Assembly: GCA_030710605.1 (NCBI GenBank)
Contig: CP092874.1
Span: forward strand, 39,504,164 to 39,568,163
Reading direction: 5' to 3'
Length of the DNA: 64,000 nt
DNA from: Cordylochernes scorpioides
Lineage: Eukaryota > Arthropoda > Arachnida > Pseudoscorpiones > Chernetidae
Shown here: positions 30,315 to 41,767 of the stretch, piece after piece
Position numbering within the stretch: the first letter of the stretch is position 1
Layout of the letters: every line of letters begins with the position of its first letter
The notes under the pieces: generated by a model
What the model was told of the DNA's origin: nothing
Database searches by the model: none
What the model saw: the letters and a program-made list of their open reading frames with translations, nothing else
Translations under genes and position numbers: made by a program

Positions 30315-31341
30315 TATATATATAAAATTGAATGTCTGTCTGTCTGTACCCTATAGATTCAAAAACGATACATCCAATCGCCGTGAAATTTTGGGATATT
30401 ATTAGGTATATCCCCGGGAAGGTTTTTAAAAAATAATTTCTTGAATATCCTTAGAGTCATTTGCAGATTTGTAGATTTAACTCGTAAGCAGCGCCACCAT
30501 TGCGACGATGATAACAAGTTTTTTATCTATGAGTTTTATTATCACCTAGTTTATTATCTTAAAGATTATTTATCAAAAGTAAGATTATCTCAGGATGACA
30601 CGGCAATTTGAGACAAGAATAATGATACAATTCCAAGGCGAAGATCCTATTCCTTTAACTTCCAATTACCGAGGGAACCAATTAATATTGATTTTATTCA
30701 ACTTATCGAGTATTTTTCAAGGGACCGGAAAAAAATTTCACTAGATAAGACGATGATTTTGTAATGTAGAAAATTAGGAAAGACAAAATTCAGGATGACA
30801 CGGCACACAGGGACCGGGAAAAAATGTTCACTTTATCGAAAGATTCAAATTTACGAGTTTCAAATTATCAAATTTATCTATCATATATTTTTTTATAAGT
30901 TTATAGAGAATTGTTTTAACAAATGTTCGTTAGACAAACCTTTACTCAGGATGACACGGCAATTTATTTGAGACAAGAATAATGATACACTTCCAAGGCG
31001 AAGATACTATTCCTTTAACTTCTAATTACCGAGGGAACCAATTAATATTGAATTTATTCAACTTATCGAGTATTTTTCAAGGGACCGGGAAAAAATGTTC
31101 ACTAGATAAAACGATGATTTTGTAATGTAGAAAATTAGGAAAGACAAAATTCAGGATGACACGGCACAAAGGAACCGGGAAAAAATGTTCACTTTATCGA
31201 GAGATTCAAATTTACGAGTTTCAAATTATCAAAATATATCTATTATTTTTTTATAAGTTAATAGAGAATTGTTTTAACAAATGTTCGTTAGACAAACCTT
31301 TACTCGGGTAAAACCCGGGCGAAGCCGGGTACATCCGCTAG
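30315..31341 (+). mobile_element. Helitron family B copy with internal duplication
   Basis: Starts at the TATATATATAAAATTG after the previous unit and ends with CTAG at 31338-31341. Near 30950 the sequence leaves the 3' terminus just before the hairpin and re-enters the body (caggatgacacggcaattt), so about 390 bp of the 3' part is present twice. Confidence 0.75.
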
Positions 31342-31977
31342 TCTATATATATAAAATTGAATGTTTGTCTGTCTATACTCTATAGATTCAAAAACCATAC
31401 ATCCAATCGCCGTGAAAATTTGAGATATTATTAGGTATATCCCCGGGAAGGTTTTCAAAATTAATTTCTTAAATATCTTGAATATCCTTAGAGTTATTTG
31501 CAGATTTGTAGATTTAACTTAATGATGATGATTATTTATTAAAAGTAAGATTTTCTACCTATTAATTGCGCACAAGTCAATATTAGTTTTATCATTTATC
31601 TACAACATATATATTGGGTGAATAGATAAAATGATGATTTTGTAATGTAGAAAATTAGGAAAGACAAAATTCAGGATGACAGGGCAATTTATTTGAGACA
31701 AGAATAATGATACAATTCCAAGGCAAGATACTATTCCTTTAACTTCCAATTACCGAGGGAACCAATTAATAATGATTTTATTCAACTTATCGAATATTTT
31801 TCAAGGAACCGGGAAAAAATGTTCACTTTATCGAGAGATTCAAATTTACGAGTTTCAAATTATCAAAATATATCTATTATTCTTTTTTATAAGTTTATAG
31901 AGAATTGTTTTAACAAATGTTCGTTAGACAAACCTTTACTCGGGTAAAACCCGGGCGAAGCCGGGTACATCCGCTAG
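31342..31977 (+). mobile_element. Helitron family B, complete copy (636 bp)
   Basis: Clean TCTATATATATAAAATTG start and hairpin cccgggcgaagccggg plus CTAG (31974-31977) followed by T. It abuts the preceding unit's CTAG. A good reference copy for the family. Confidence 0.88.
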
Positions 31978-32242
31978 TTAATATAAATAATTTATTGAGA
32001 AAAAAAATGTAATTATCAAATTCACAAAAGAGACAATATCTTATATAAAATATAATAAATGTTTTCAAAAAATTATGTGTTTCAAAATTATATTTAAACG
32101 CGTATAACAATTATTATATTTATATACGTTTATAAATCAATATATAGGTGGATTGGATGTTTTCTAGAATCGTTTTAACAAATGTTCGTTAGGCAAACTT
32201 TCACTCGGATAAAAACCGGGCGAAGCCGGGTACATTCGCTAT
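31978..32242 (+). mobile_element. Degenerate Helitron 3' fragment
   Basis: AT-rich lead, then gattggatgttttctagaat, ttcgttaggcaaactttcac and hairpin accgggcgaagccgggt, ending CTAT rather than CTAG. Closely related to 43027-43241. Confidence 0.6.
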
Positions 32243-32492
32243 ATACAGTTATTTACAAATCTTCGTTTGTGACAAGATACTATTCCTTCAACTTCAAATT
32301 ACCGAGTGGACCAATTAATACTGATTTTTTTTCTACTTATCGAGTATTTTTTCAAGGGACCGGGAAAATTTTCAAATTATCGAGAGTATGACAAGTATAG
32401 ATTAAGTAGGGATTGGATGTTTGCTAGAATCGTTTTAACAAATGTTTGTTAGGCCAACTTTTACTCGGGTAAAAATCAGGCGAAGCCGGGAA
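32243..32492 (+). mobile_element. Helitron 3'-region fragments
   Basis: Pieces of the B/C body (actattccttcaacttcaaa, gggaccgggaaaattttcaa) and a further degraded 3' end (aatcaggcgaagccgggaac) that lacks CTAG. Confidence 0.5.
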
Positions 32493-32848
32493 CATATATA
32501 TATATGTTTGTCGGCTATGCACGCCCTCAATATGTAACTAATCTCGCTGAAATTTGAAAAGGACAAAGTTAAATCTGGAAGAGCTTTTTGGTCTCGCACT
32601 TTAACCAAGAAAAATTATAGTAATGAGCAACAATATTTTTTTTGTCAGAAATGATAATGACAATATTGCTGTATCATGATTGATTGACATAAACAAAATT
32701 CTTTATGGGAATATTCACTAAAGCAATCCACGGGCGGAGCCAGATCATAATTTTTAGTAGGCAGGAACAAAATTCTACCGCGAAACATTCACTCGAGCAG
32801 AAGGCACACGAAACCTGGTCATCTCTACATATAAAATATCGTTTCTCG
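32493..32848 (+). mobile_element. Helitron family A 5' and middle part, fused to U2
   Basis: Follows the family A order (gtttgtcggctatgcacgcc, caatattgctgtatcatga, ccacgggcggagccagatca, tctacatataaaatatcg). At the family A motif atatcgcttctc it switches to U2 snRNA instead of continuing to agacacaaagtttgg. Confidence 0.75.
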
Positions 32849-32878
32849 GCCTTTTGGCTAAGATCATGTAGTATATCT
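32838..32878 (+). pseudogene. U2 snRNA 5'-end fragment
   Basis: tctcggccttttggctaaga followed by tca is the universally conserved 5' end of U2 small nuclear RNA. The preceding ATCGTTTC also fits U2 with one change. After about 30 nt it decays (tgtagtatatctct), and the branch-point-recognition and Sm regions are absent. It cannot produce a U2 RNA. Confidence 0.85.
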
Positions 32879-33108
32879 CTAAATATTTTCATTTATATAT
32901 ATCTTATTAAAATTCTATTCAGTAGAGAGAGTGGATATGTTTGTTCGAAAATATATTTTCTATATTATATAAATATATAATGTAACGAATATTAATATCA
33001 TTATTATCATAATATTCTGTGTGTTCCGGAATATTATTATCAATAATATTCGTTAGGCAAACTTTCACTCGGATAAAACCCGGGCGAAGCCGGGTACGCA
33101 TTCGCTAG
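32879..33108 (+). mobile_element. AT-rich sequence ending in a Helitron 3' terminus
   Basis: Includes the taatgtaacgaatattaata and tgtgtgttccggaatatt block seen at 5.27-5.32 kb, then ttcgttaggcaaactttcac, hairpin cccgggcgaagccggg and CTAG at 33105-33108. Confidence 0.6.
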
Positions 33109-33369
33109 TTATATTTATAAATTGTAACAATTATAATAAATTTAATTTGAGAATTTAGTAATATAATATTCCATAAACGTAAAAAAAACTCGGCATTTCA
33201 ATATTAATATATATTTAAAGAAAATATTGTAACGTTTTTGAGTTAAATGTTAAAATGTAATGTTGAAATATATTTTTTTACATTGTTAATTTAATATGTT
33301 GTTGTTTTATAATAATGAAGATGCAAATTACATTGTTGTTGTTGTTTATTATCGTTTGTTTATATAAAA
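33109..33369 (+). repeat. Family D trailing module, second copy
   Basis: Parallel to 23366-23640: gtaatataatattccataaa, gaaaatattgtaacgttttt, ttgttgttgtttattatcg. Non-coding. Confidence 0.65.
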
Positions 33370-33696
33370 CTAGCGGACGTACCCGGCTTCGCCCGGGTTT
33401 TACCCGAGTAAAAGTTTGTCTAACGAATCTCTTGATAAAGGGAACATTTTTTTCCCGGTCCCTTGAAAAATACTCGATAAGTTGAATAAAATCAATATTA
33501 ATTGGTTCCCTCGGTAATTGGAAGTTAAAGGAATAGTATCTTGCCTTGGAATTGTATCATTATTCTTGTATGGATGTACCCGGCTTCGCCCGGGTTTTAC
33601 CCGAGTAAAGGTTTGTTTAACGAATCTCTCGATAAACTGAACATTTTTTCCCGGTCCCTTGAAAAATACTCGATAAGTTGAATAAAATCAATATTA

Positions 33697-33836
33697 GTGG
33701 TAGAGACAAAACATTCAGGAGATAAGTTTCTTCATCAATTTATTATGACATCAAGCTTTCGGGCATAGCGAGGCCCTTCTACAGGATCAAATGTATAAGA
33801 AAAATGATACACTATATACACGAAGAAAAAATTTTT
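33697..33836 (-). repeat. Penelope pseudo-LTR (inverted, left)
   Basis: Reverse complement of the right-hand copy: tggtagagacaaaacattca ... gcatagcgaggcccttctac ... atacactatatacacgaaga. It ends where the truncated coding sequence begins. Confidence 0.8.
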
Positions 33837-34485
33837 GCACCGTACCGTAAGAACTTTGTCCAAGAGAATATACACCCACTGTTATACTGAGGAGTCAAAG
33901 AAAAAGGAAACAAACAACATAATTTCAAATTTAATGTCCTCTGGTTATCCTAAAAACTTTATATTAAGGCATTTCTATGACCCATCTCGCACCAAGATTA
34001 ACGACAACTATAGATCTATCTGCACAATGCCGTATTCCTTACAAAGTATAAAAATAGCTAGAGAGCTTAAGAATTTCGGCATCCGCACCTTCTTTTCCAA
34101 CACCCCTAGTATAGGCACCATCTTAAGGAACCCTATTACTAAAAACAATACGCCTCGTAGCACTACTCAAAGAAGCAATGCCATTTATTCCATAAAATGC
34201 AACGATTGCGATAGTGTTTATGTGGGTGAGACTGGCCGTTACATTAAAGACAGAATGCAGGAACATGACAGAAACATCAGACACAACGACCCGAAATCAC
34301 TTATTGTCCAACACATTTCGCAGACAGGGCACAGTTTTAACACAACTGATCCAAGATCACATTATTCTAATATACCACATAAACACAAAAGATTGGTTGT
34401 CGAGGCCTTGCTATCTCTGAGGTATAATAGCTTAAATAGACATATAGATGTACCTGATCCGTATATAAGCTTATTACATAAATAG
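33837..34485 (+). pseudogene. Penelope ORF C-terminal part with GIY-YIG-type endonuclease
   Basis: An open frame of about 215 codons without a credible ATG, beginning at the left pseudo-LTR, so the reverse transcriptase is missing. The C-terminal domain reads NAIYSIKCNDCDSVYVGETG, then RYIKDRMQEHDRNIRH, QTGHSFN and KRLVVEALL. That is the Penelope form of the GIY-YIG nuclease (here AIYSI..VYVGET) with its conserved Arg and the late Glu. A CNDC pair lies between the two halves, as in Neptune/Poseidon/Penelope types. The frame is intact to its stop, but the element cannot copy itself. Confidence 0.85.
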
Positions 34486-34774
34486 CCATTGATGTTACCC
34501 GTTTATTTCATTTTATTTTAATATATTTGAATATCCTTTTAATACTGTTTTACCCTGTAAATACTTACGGTTTTTATCATGGTTTCCGTCGTATTATGGA
34601 GCGTCTTTTAGTCTTAATGCATTTTACCTTATGCCTTTTAATAATCGTATATTTCTCATCTTAACAAATTTTATTAATTTGCTTATGTCTCGATGTTCTT
34701 TTTAAACAAAAATTCTAAGTATCACCGATTATTTCAAAAAAATTTTTACAACTAATTTCTTATAAGCCATATGC

Positions 34775-35004
34775 AAAAATTTTTTCTTCGTGTATATAGT
34801 GTATCATTTTTCTTATACATTTGATCCTGTAGAAGGGCCTCGCTATGCCCGAAAGCTAAAAGGCTAAAAAATTTTCTTCGTGTATATAGTGTATCATTTT
34901 TCTTATACATTTGATCCTGTAGAAGGGCCTCTCTATGCCCGAAAGCTTGATGTCATAATAAATTGATGAAGAAACTTATTTCCTGAATGTTTTGTCTCTA
35001 CCAC
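34775..35004 (+). repeat. Penelope pseudo-LTRs (right, partial tandem)
   Basis: aaattttcttcgtgtatata ... tgtagaagggcctcgctatg ... ccgaaagct occurs twice (about 34775-34857 and 34866-35004), the second continuing to ttttgtctctaccac. Each holds a candidate degenerate hammerhead core (ctgtaga, stem gggc/gccc, gaaa). 34486-34774 is the AT-rich 3' UTR. Confidence 0.75.
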
Positions 35005-35469
35005 GAATGTAATTGGGAAGATTTTACCTCTTTTAAAAATCAATATTAATTGGTTCCCTCGGTAATTGGAAGTTAAAGTAATAGTATCTTGCCTTTGAAT
35101 TGTATCATTATTCTTGTCTCAAATAAATTGCCGTGTCATCCTGAATTTTGTCTTTCCTAATGTTCTACATTACAAAATCATCGTATCATCATGATAATAT
35201 TTAGAGCAGATTGTTGAATTATAACAGATAAATTAGAATATTTATCTTGATTATTTCTAGGCGAAAAGTTATTTCAAAAATTTTATTTGCTAGAAACCTT
35301 CCCAGTACTATACTAAATAACTTTCCAAAGTTTCATGGCGATCCAATGAGTGGTTTGGTCAGGCATAAAGGACAAACAAACAAACAGACACACACACATA
35401 CATTCATTTTTATATATATAGATAATTACAGTGTATGTGATAATGATAACAAAAATGAATTTTTAAATC

Positions 35470-35634
35470 CTCATCCTTTCCTTATATCTATAAAAATGAA
35501 ATCCAAAATCAATATTTGTTATCGCGTTGCGCAAAATCTGCAGAATCAATCATTATGAAATTTCGCATGTAGATAGCTGAAGTTATCGTTTAACATATAG
35601 GCTATTTCAAAAACTAAAAAGGTTAGTGTGCTTC
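35470..35634 (+). repeat. Family D repeat, left part of split copy
   Basis: tccttatatctataaaaatg through aaggttagtgtgcttc. It resumes at 42076 after the BEL element, showing that BEL inserted into a pre-existing family D copy. Confidence 0.75.
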
Positions 35635-35942
35635 TGTTAAAAGTCGTAACATACACTATGTAAATATATCTTTTGAATGTATGACTGGAAATGTAGATTT
35701 TCTATTGAATGTGTGAATTATTATTATGTAAATTTCCCTTTGTATATAACTTAGCCGTGTTGTTGAAATAAAGAGTTTATTAGTAGAGCGAGAGCTTTAC
35801 GTGTGTAGCCGCTGGTTTTTGTCTTCGTTATTTTCCTTTCTTGCTTGATCACCTGAGGCAGCCCAAACTACATCAAAACTTTAGGTCAAAGTTTTACTTG
35901 TTAAGAGGAGGTTTCTTTAATCTGACCTCGCATACCTTAACA
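35635..35942 (+). repeat. BEL 5' LTR
   Basis: 308 bp, TGTTAAAAGTC to CCTTAACA, with aataaagagtttatt as a polyadenylation-like signal. It differs from the 3' LTR at about 5 sites. A primer-site-like TGGCGTCCCCGGGTGGG follows at 35948. Confidence 0.9.
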
Positions 35943-35977
35943 TTCAGTGGCGTCCCCGGGTGGGCTGCATGGGCTGG

Positions 35978-36450
35978 TCAAGAAGCTAAAGAAGCTCAAG
36001 GTACAAGAAGCTAAAGAAGCTCAAGGTACAAGAAGCTAAAGAAGCTCAAGGTACAAGAAGCTAAAGAAGCTCAAGGTACAAGAAGCTAAAGAAGCTCAAG
36101 GTAAAAGAAGCTAAAGAAGCTCACTTTCTTACTGCTACTCTTTTTGTGTTGATTTCTTGCTTCCCTCTTTCTTATTTTTTTATTTTTTTTCTTTTCTTGT
36201 TTTTTTCTTCTTACTCTGTATATATCGTTATTTCCTTTGTCTCACTGCTTTGTTCTTATGCATACCTCTGGTGAATCCTGTATAGGGTCAGTGACCCTAA
36301 ATAAAGGCTTTTTTGTTGTTGTTGTTGTTTGCTAAAGAAGCTCAAGGTAAAAGAAGCTAAAGAAGCTCAAGGTAAAAGAAGCTAAAGAAGCTCAAGGTAA
36401 AAGAAGCTAAAGAAGCTCAAGGTAAAAGAAGCTAAAGAAGCTCAAAGAAG
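35978..36450 (+). repeat. 25-bp tandem repeat in BEL leader
   Basis: aagaagctaaagaagctcaa + ggtac repeats about six times before and about four times after an inserted LINE fragment (36124-36330). The unit shifts from ggtac to ggtaa part-way, marking local homogenisation. Confidence 0.9.
36124..36330 (+). mobile_element. LINE 3'-end fragment inside BEL tandem repeat
   Basis: The same 3' UTR as at about 2850-3042 (cctctggtgaatcctgtata, aataaaggctttttt, TTG tail), here 207 bp. The flanking gctaaagaagctca (36110-36123, 36331-36344) acts as a target duplication, although the repeat context makes its exact length ambiguous. Confidence 0.8.
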
Positions 36451-36495
36451 CTAAGATAAATCTAGGAAGACAAGACTAAAACTAGCGAGGATAAG

Positions 36496-37800
36496 ATGGA
36501 GGATGTTAGCAGAAGGCGTAGAAAGGCGATAAGAGGCGTTTTTACCAAAGTGGTAAATGATATAAATGCGGAGTTAAGGAATTCTCCTGTTGATAAAAAT
36601 AGGATATATGAAAGATTTGATAGATTGGAAGCTCTCCATTTGGAGCTGGTGGCATTGAATGAGCGATGCGAGGCAATTTTATTGGACCAAGAGGCTATTA
36701 CCGATGATGAGGTAAATAGGGAATTCGAGGATTGTGAGAGATATATACAAGAAAGATTTGATGTAAAGCAAAAAATTTGCATAATCCGTAGTCAGGATAA
36801 AGACGAGGCTGTCTCAACTGGCAGCAGGAAGGCTAACTTACATGTAAAGCTCCCCGAATTGGAGTTAAAAACTTACGATGGTTCTTTGGAGAACTGGTTG
36901 CCTTGGTGGGCACAGTTTGCCAAGATAAATGACCATGAGGATTTGTCTAATAGTGACAAATTCTTGTACTTAAGGCAGGCAGTTTTGCCTGGTTCCCCAG
37001 CATATAGAGTTATAGACAGCTAGCCTGTTACAGGAGATAACTATAATTTGGCTGTTCAAGCCTTACAAGAACGTTTTGGGGATCCAAATTTGTTAACGGA
37101 GCTTTATGTTAGGCGACTATTAAATTTAGTCATAACAAATGTCAGGTGAAAAAATAAAAATTTGGGCAATTTATATGATGATTTATCTAGTCATTTAAGA
37201 TCTTTAGAAACTCTTGGCATAGATCCTCAGTTGTCTGGTATCTTTTTATATCCTTTAGTGGAGTCATCCTTACCAACGGAGATTTTAAGGATATGGCAGA
37301 GACATCCTTCATCGGGCTATGGGCAAGAGAGAATTAAAATGGAAGACCCATTGGATAGGAAAGGGGAGATCCCTGAGAGGTTAAAAGCCTTAATGGATTT
37401 CTTAAGGGCAGAGGTAAAAAGTGCGCAGAGATTGAAAGTTATAGAGAAAGGCTTCAAACTAGAAGAGCCTCCAGGAAAGTAGCACTACATAAGAAAGGAA
37501 AGAAAATGGAATGGCCCTATATCTGCGACAGTGTCTGGTTTGTTCAGTGGCCATAGAACAGTAGAATGTTGCTTTTGTGAGAGAACAAACCATCATAGCT
37601 GGCAATGTCGCAATATTGATCGTCTCTCGCCTGAAGACAGAGACAGAAGGATCAGGAATGCACGTTTGTGCTTCAGATGTTTGAATAATGGGCACTTTAA
37701 GCAACATTGCAGAGCCCAACTTAGGTGTAAGAATTGTGGAAGGGACCACTTAGACATTTTTGTCGGGAGAGTTCATCAAAAGAAACAGGAGATCCTATAA
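36496..37800 (+). pseudogene. BEL/Pao gag
   Basis: The structural protein of the element. ATG at 36496. The N-terminal half is charged and helical (ELRNSPVDKNRIYERFDRLE), followed by the Pao-type capsid start (VKLPELELKTYDGSLENWLP). In-frame stops occur at 37021-37023 and near 37147, and the frame closes again at 37482. 37531-37800 carries the zinc knuckles CCFCERTNHHSWQC, CFRCLNNGHFKQHC and CKNCGRDH. The first, with its CX2CX4HX4C form, and the triplet arrangement are usual for Pao elements. It is inactive. Confidence 0.88.
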
Positions 37801-40800
37801 AGGAAAAATCAACTGAACCAGCAGCTACTTTTTCGTACCAAGCATGTACTGGCCAAATTATGATGATGACCACAGTGGCTCTGTTGAGGGGTTCGAAAGC
37901 TACTAGTTGTGTAAGGCTACTTTTTGACACAGGAAGCCAATATTCTTACGTCAATAAAGCTTTGATAAAATATTTAGGACTGGAGAAAGAGGGAGAGGTG
38001 GCTATAGCCAAAAGCCTGTTTGGAGGTACCAGGGTTGAAGAGGTAAAACATGGGAAATACATCCTGGATCTTGAAAGCTTGAATAACAGAGATCATGTTC
38101 GAGTTGAAGTTTTGGACCAACCTAAGATCTGCGAAAATGTACCGCCCTTACCAAGAGGAGATTGGTTAACGAAGTTGAGAGATAAAGGGGTGAGCATTGC
38201 ACCAGAGAACTTTAAATCGGGGGATATAGACATTCTAATAGGCGCTGACCATCTGGGTAAACTGCTGACGGGGAGAGTTCAACAGGTTGGAGCAGACTTA
38301 ACTGCGATGGAAACAAGGTTGGGCTGGACGCTTATGGGGCAATCTCCGGTGGTGTGTAAGGAGGATAAGGTCCAAATTGCATTGAATGGGTTGGTTGCGG
38401 GGGGTAACTTGAGGGATCTTTGGGAGCTGGATGTCTTGGGAATCCAAGATCCCATCGAAGCTGTCTCAAAAAAGAAAAGGGAAACTGAACTAGAGGAACA
38501 TTTTATAAAAATATATAAGGAGGGATGGGGATCAACGATATTCAGTCGCGCTACCATGGAAATGTGAAAGAAATAATATACCCTCGAATTTAGAAATAGC
38601 GCAGAGGAGATTGGAGGCATGCACTAGTAAATTAAGGAAGGAGAAGAAGATTGTTGAGTATTCTACTATTCTTCAAGAATGGGAGCTGAAGGGCCTAATT
38701 GAGAGGATAGAGGAAATTAGGCCTCAAGGGAAGGGCCATTATTTGCCGCATAGGCCGGTGTTCAGGGCTGAGAGTAGGACGACACCTCTGTCCTGTTTTC
38801 GATGCTTCCTGCAAGTCGTATAATGGTCTTTCTCTGAATGACTATCTAGAAAAGGGAGCTAACCTTTTGTAAAAAATACCTGAAATATTGATTAGGTTTA
38901 GGGAGAGGGGTATTGGTGTTCTAGCCGATATTCGAAAGGCATTTCAGATGATTTCAGTGCAGCTTCAAGACCAGGATTTTCTTCGCTTCCTCTGGTGGGA
39001 TCAAACTGACCCGATGAAGGTAACCGTTTTAAGACATAAACGCGTGGTATTTGGGCTTAATTGTAGTCCATTCATCTTGGGTGCAGTTATTGATCATCAT
39101 CTGAATTCTGTACATGGTCCGGCAGCTGAAATCGCAAAGATTATGGCGAGATCCTTTTATGTGGATAATTTGGTAACATCCCTCTCGACTCAGGAGGAAG
39201 TCCTACAATTCCAGAATACAGCTGTCAATATCATGGAAATGGCAAAAAATGGACTTGCGTGAGTGGGAATCTAATTTACCAGTGAGTAATTCAAAGGAGA
39301 AAAAAGGAACTACTACCAAGGTGTTGGGACTTGTGTGGGACAAAGTAGAAGATTTGCTTAATTGTGATGTTTCTATTGAAAAGGATCTCCCCCGAAGACT
39401 AACCAAGAGGATTGTTCTTTCTAAAATTCAGCAAGTTTTTGATCCTTTGGGAGTTTACAGTCCTATATTTTTGCCTCCTAAAATATTATTACAAAGGTCC
39501 TGGGAGTTGAAAATCGGATGGGATTCTCAATTACCCGAAGATATGGATCGGGAGTTTAGAACCTGGTACTCCCAAATTGGGCTATTAAGTGAAATCAAAA
39601 TTCCCAGGCATATTTGGTTTGATCAAACTAATAAGAATGAAATACACGTCTTCTGCGATGCCAGTAGATCAGCTTATGCAGCAGTAGCATATATGAGAAG
39701 TGAAGTGCAGGGGAGAGTACATTTGTCTCTACTTTGGAGCAAATCTAGGCTTGCGCCAACCAGGAGGGTAACCATTCCTCGGTTAGAACTTTTGGCCTGC
39801 GTTTTGGGAGCTAGGCTTGTTGGGTCTATTTCGACTGCCTTAACAGAGAGTTGTCCTGTTTTATTGTGGACTGATTCCTCAACCGTCATAGCCTGGCTAG
39901 GGAGAAAGAATGAGTGGAATGTGTTTGTAAGAAACCGAGTAAGGTAATACGAGACACTGTCAATAATAAGAACTGGAGGTTTGTTTACGGAAAATTAAAT
40001 CCAGCGGATCTGCCTTCTCGAGGATGCTCTATCGTACAATTCGTCTCGACCAACTGATGGGAGGGTCCTGAATGGCTCAAAGGGAAAAAGGAGAGTTGGC
40101 CTAATTTTGAACCAACTATTGATGAGGAAGAGATCCTCAAAGAAAAAGGACCTCAGCCACACCACTCTCGTCGTCAAGGAAAAGCGATGGTTCCTAGATA
40201 GAAGATCCAGGTACAGCCTAAACATTAAGATTATGGCTTGGGTTTTAAGATTCTTGGACAATGCGAGAAGAATACCCGCTGAAAAGGGAAGTTCGAAAGT
40301 AATAGAGTTGGAAAGGGCTGAAAGGAAGCTGTTGAGGTTGATTCAACACGAGACTTTCCCGGGAGAACAGGCTCCGCGAAATGGATTAAAAACTATTAAA
40401 TCCGTCGAATGTTTGTGGTGCGTTGAGACGAAACTGCTACATGGACAAGATCCAGAAGTGTTCAAGCGACCTATTTTACTACCTCGTGATCATCCTTTGG
40501 TGGAACAGATGGTTCGTGAAATACACCAAAAAAATGGGCATGGAGGGGCCCAATTCATTCTTTCACAATTGAGAGAGAAATTCTGGATCATTGGTGGTCG
40601 CAGATTAATTAAACAGATAATTGGAAAATGTGTAATATGTAGGAGGTATATTCAGAGACCTATATGGACTCCTGGCGCAGCTTTACCAACTGATAGAATA
40701 GGGTTAGGCAAACCCTTCGAGGTGACAGGTGTGGATCTGTTGGGACTGCTACATCTTAAAGGTGGCAGCAAGGTTTGGGTGGCCTTATTTACTTGCGCGG

Positions 40801-41688
40801 TTCATAGAGCTGTACACCTAGAGATTGTTAGAACATTAGAAGCAAACACTTTTTTGTTAGCTCTAAAAAAGATTCATTTGTCGGCGTGGACGTCCCGGAA
40901 AAATATATAGTGATAACGGGACAAATTTCTCAAAAGCAAACGAATTACTTAAACGCTTGGATTGGGGGGAGATTGAAAGGGAATCGAGTGTGAAAAGAAT
41001 CCAATGGATTTTTATCCCTCCCTCAGCGCCATGGTGGGGGGGTTTTTGGGAGAGATTGGTAAGGGTTGTAAAAGGGTTATTGGTTCGTATGCTTGGATTT
41101 AGTAAATTGAATTATGTGCAACTTGAGACTGCTTTATGTGAGGTAGAGAGTATTAACAACAATAGAGCTCTTTCATATATATCGGAAGATGACCAAGACC
41201 TCATTCCCTTGACCCCTCAAATGTTTCTGCAGACTAACGAAAACAATGAGTTCCCGGAGCTGGAAAAAATAAGAGCGAATTCTTTCACCAGAAAGTATAA
41301 AATTTTGAGTAAACTAAATGAAGAACTTAAACAGAGATTCCGCAAGGAATACTTAGGGGTACTGATACAACGGGCCGAAAATAAAAGGGAGCGATGCCTA
41401 AAGGAAGGAGATTTAGTCCTTATAGGCCAGGACAACACTAAAAGAATTCTCTGGCCTGTTGGAAGAATAATAAAACTTTACTTAGGAAAAGATGAGGTGA
41501 ACAGGGTTGCCAAAGTCAAGACATCAACAGGCGAATGGCTACGCCCTGTACAAAGACTCTTTCCCCTTGAAATTTCCTCTGAGGAAACTCCCGAAAAGAC
41601 CTCTGGGGATAAAGGAAGGGAAAAACCTCTAACGATCAAAACAAGATCCGGACGTGAAGTCCGCAAACCAATAAGGTTTTGCACTTGA
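37734..41688 (+). pseudogene. BEL/Pao pol: protease, RT, RNase H, integrase
   Basis: Protease 37734-38567 has LLFDTGSQYSYV and DILIGADH. The RT at about 38611-39262 has ADIRKAFQMI and active site FYVDNLVTS, the YVDN typical of Pao. RNase H and the connection (39249-39947) has VFCDASRSAYAA, TIPRLELLA and LWTDSSTVIAWL. Integrase 40107-41688 has the zinc-binding part (HQKNGHGGAQFILSQ ... CVICRRY), VTGVDLLGLL and PPSAPWWGGFWERLVRVVKG, which contains the catalytic Glu. The frames are 0, 1, 2, 0, 0, 1, so at least four shifts separate the domains, and stops lie near 38568, 38824 and 40908. Not functional. Confidence 0.9.
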
Positions 41689-41767
41689 TGTTTTGAATCA
41701 GTGAGAAAAGGGAAAGTACATTTTCTGGTTTTTCTTTCTTGTTTTACAGAAAAGAAAGGTGGGGTTG

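Larger units (their letters stand above)
33697..35035 (+). mobile_element. 5'-truncated Penelope-like element
   Basis: Flanked by the 13-bp duplication aaaatcaatatta (33684-33696, 35036-35048). An inverted pseudo-LTR lies at the left (33697-33836), then an ORF end with a GIY-YIG-type domain, then a pseudo-LTR at the right present about 1.8 times. Inverted plus tandem pseudo-LTRs are typical of Penelope elements. Confidence 0.85.
33370..35422 (-). mobile_element. Helitron family C with duplicated 3' end, split by Penelope
   Basis: 33370-33696 and 35049-35422 form one minus-strand element. CTAG is at 33370-33373, and a second, CTAG-less copy of the 3' end starts at about 33568. The 5' end TCTATATATATAAAAATG is at 35422. 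The Penelope element interrupts it with a 13-bp duplication. Confidence 0.8.

Noticed and set aside
35978-36450. CRISPR-like or coding low-complexity array
   Set aside because: The 25-bp units have no spacers, and no ATG-led frame into gag passes through the LINE insertion.
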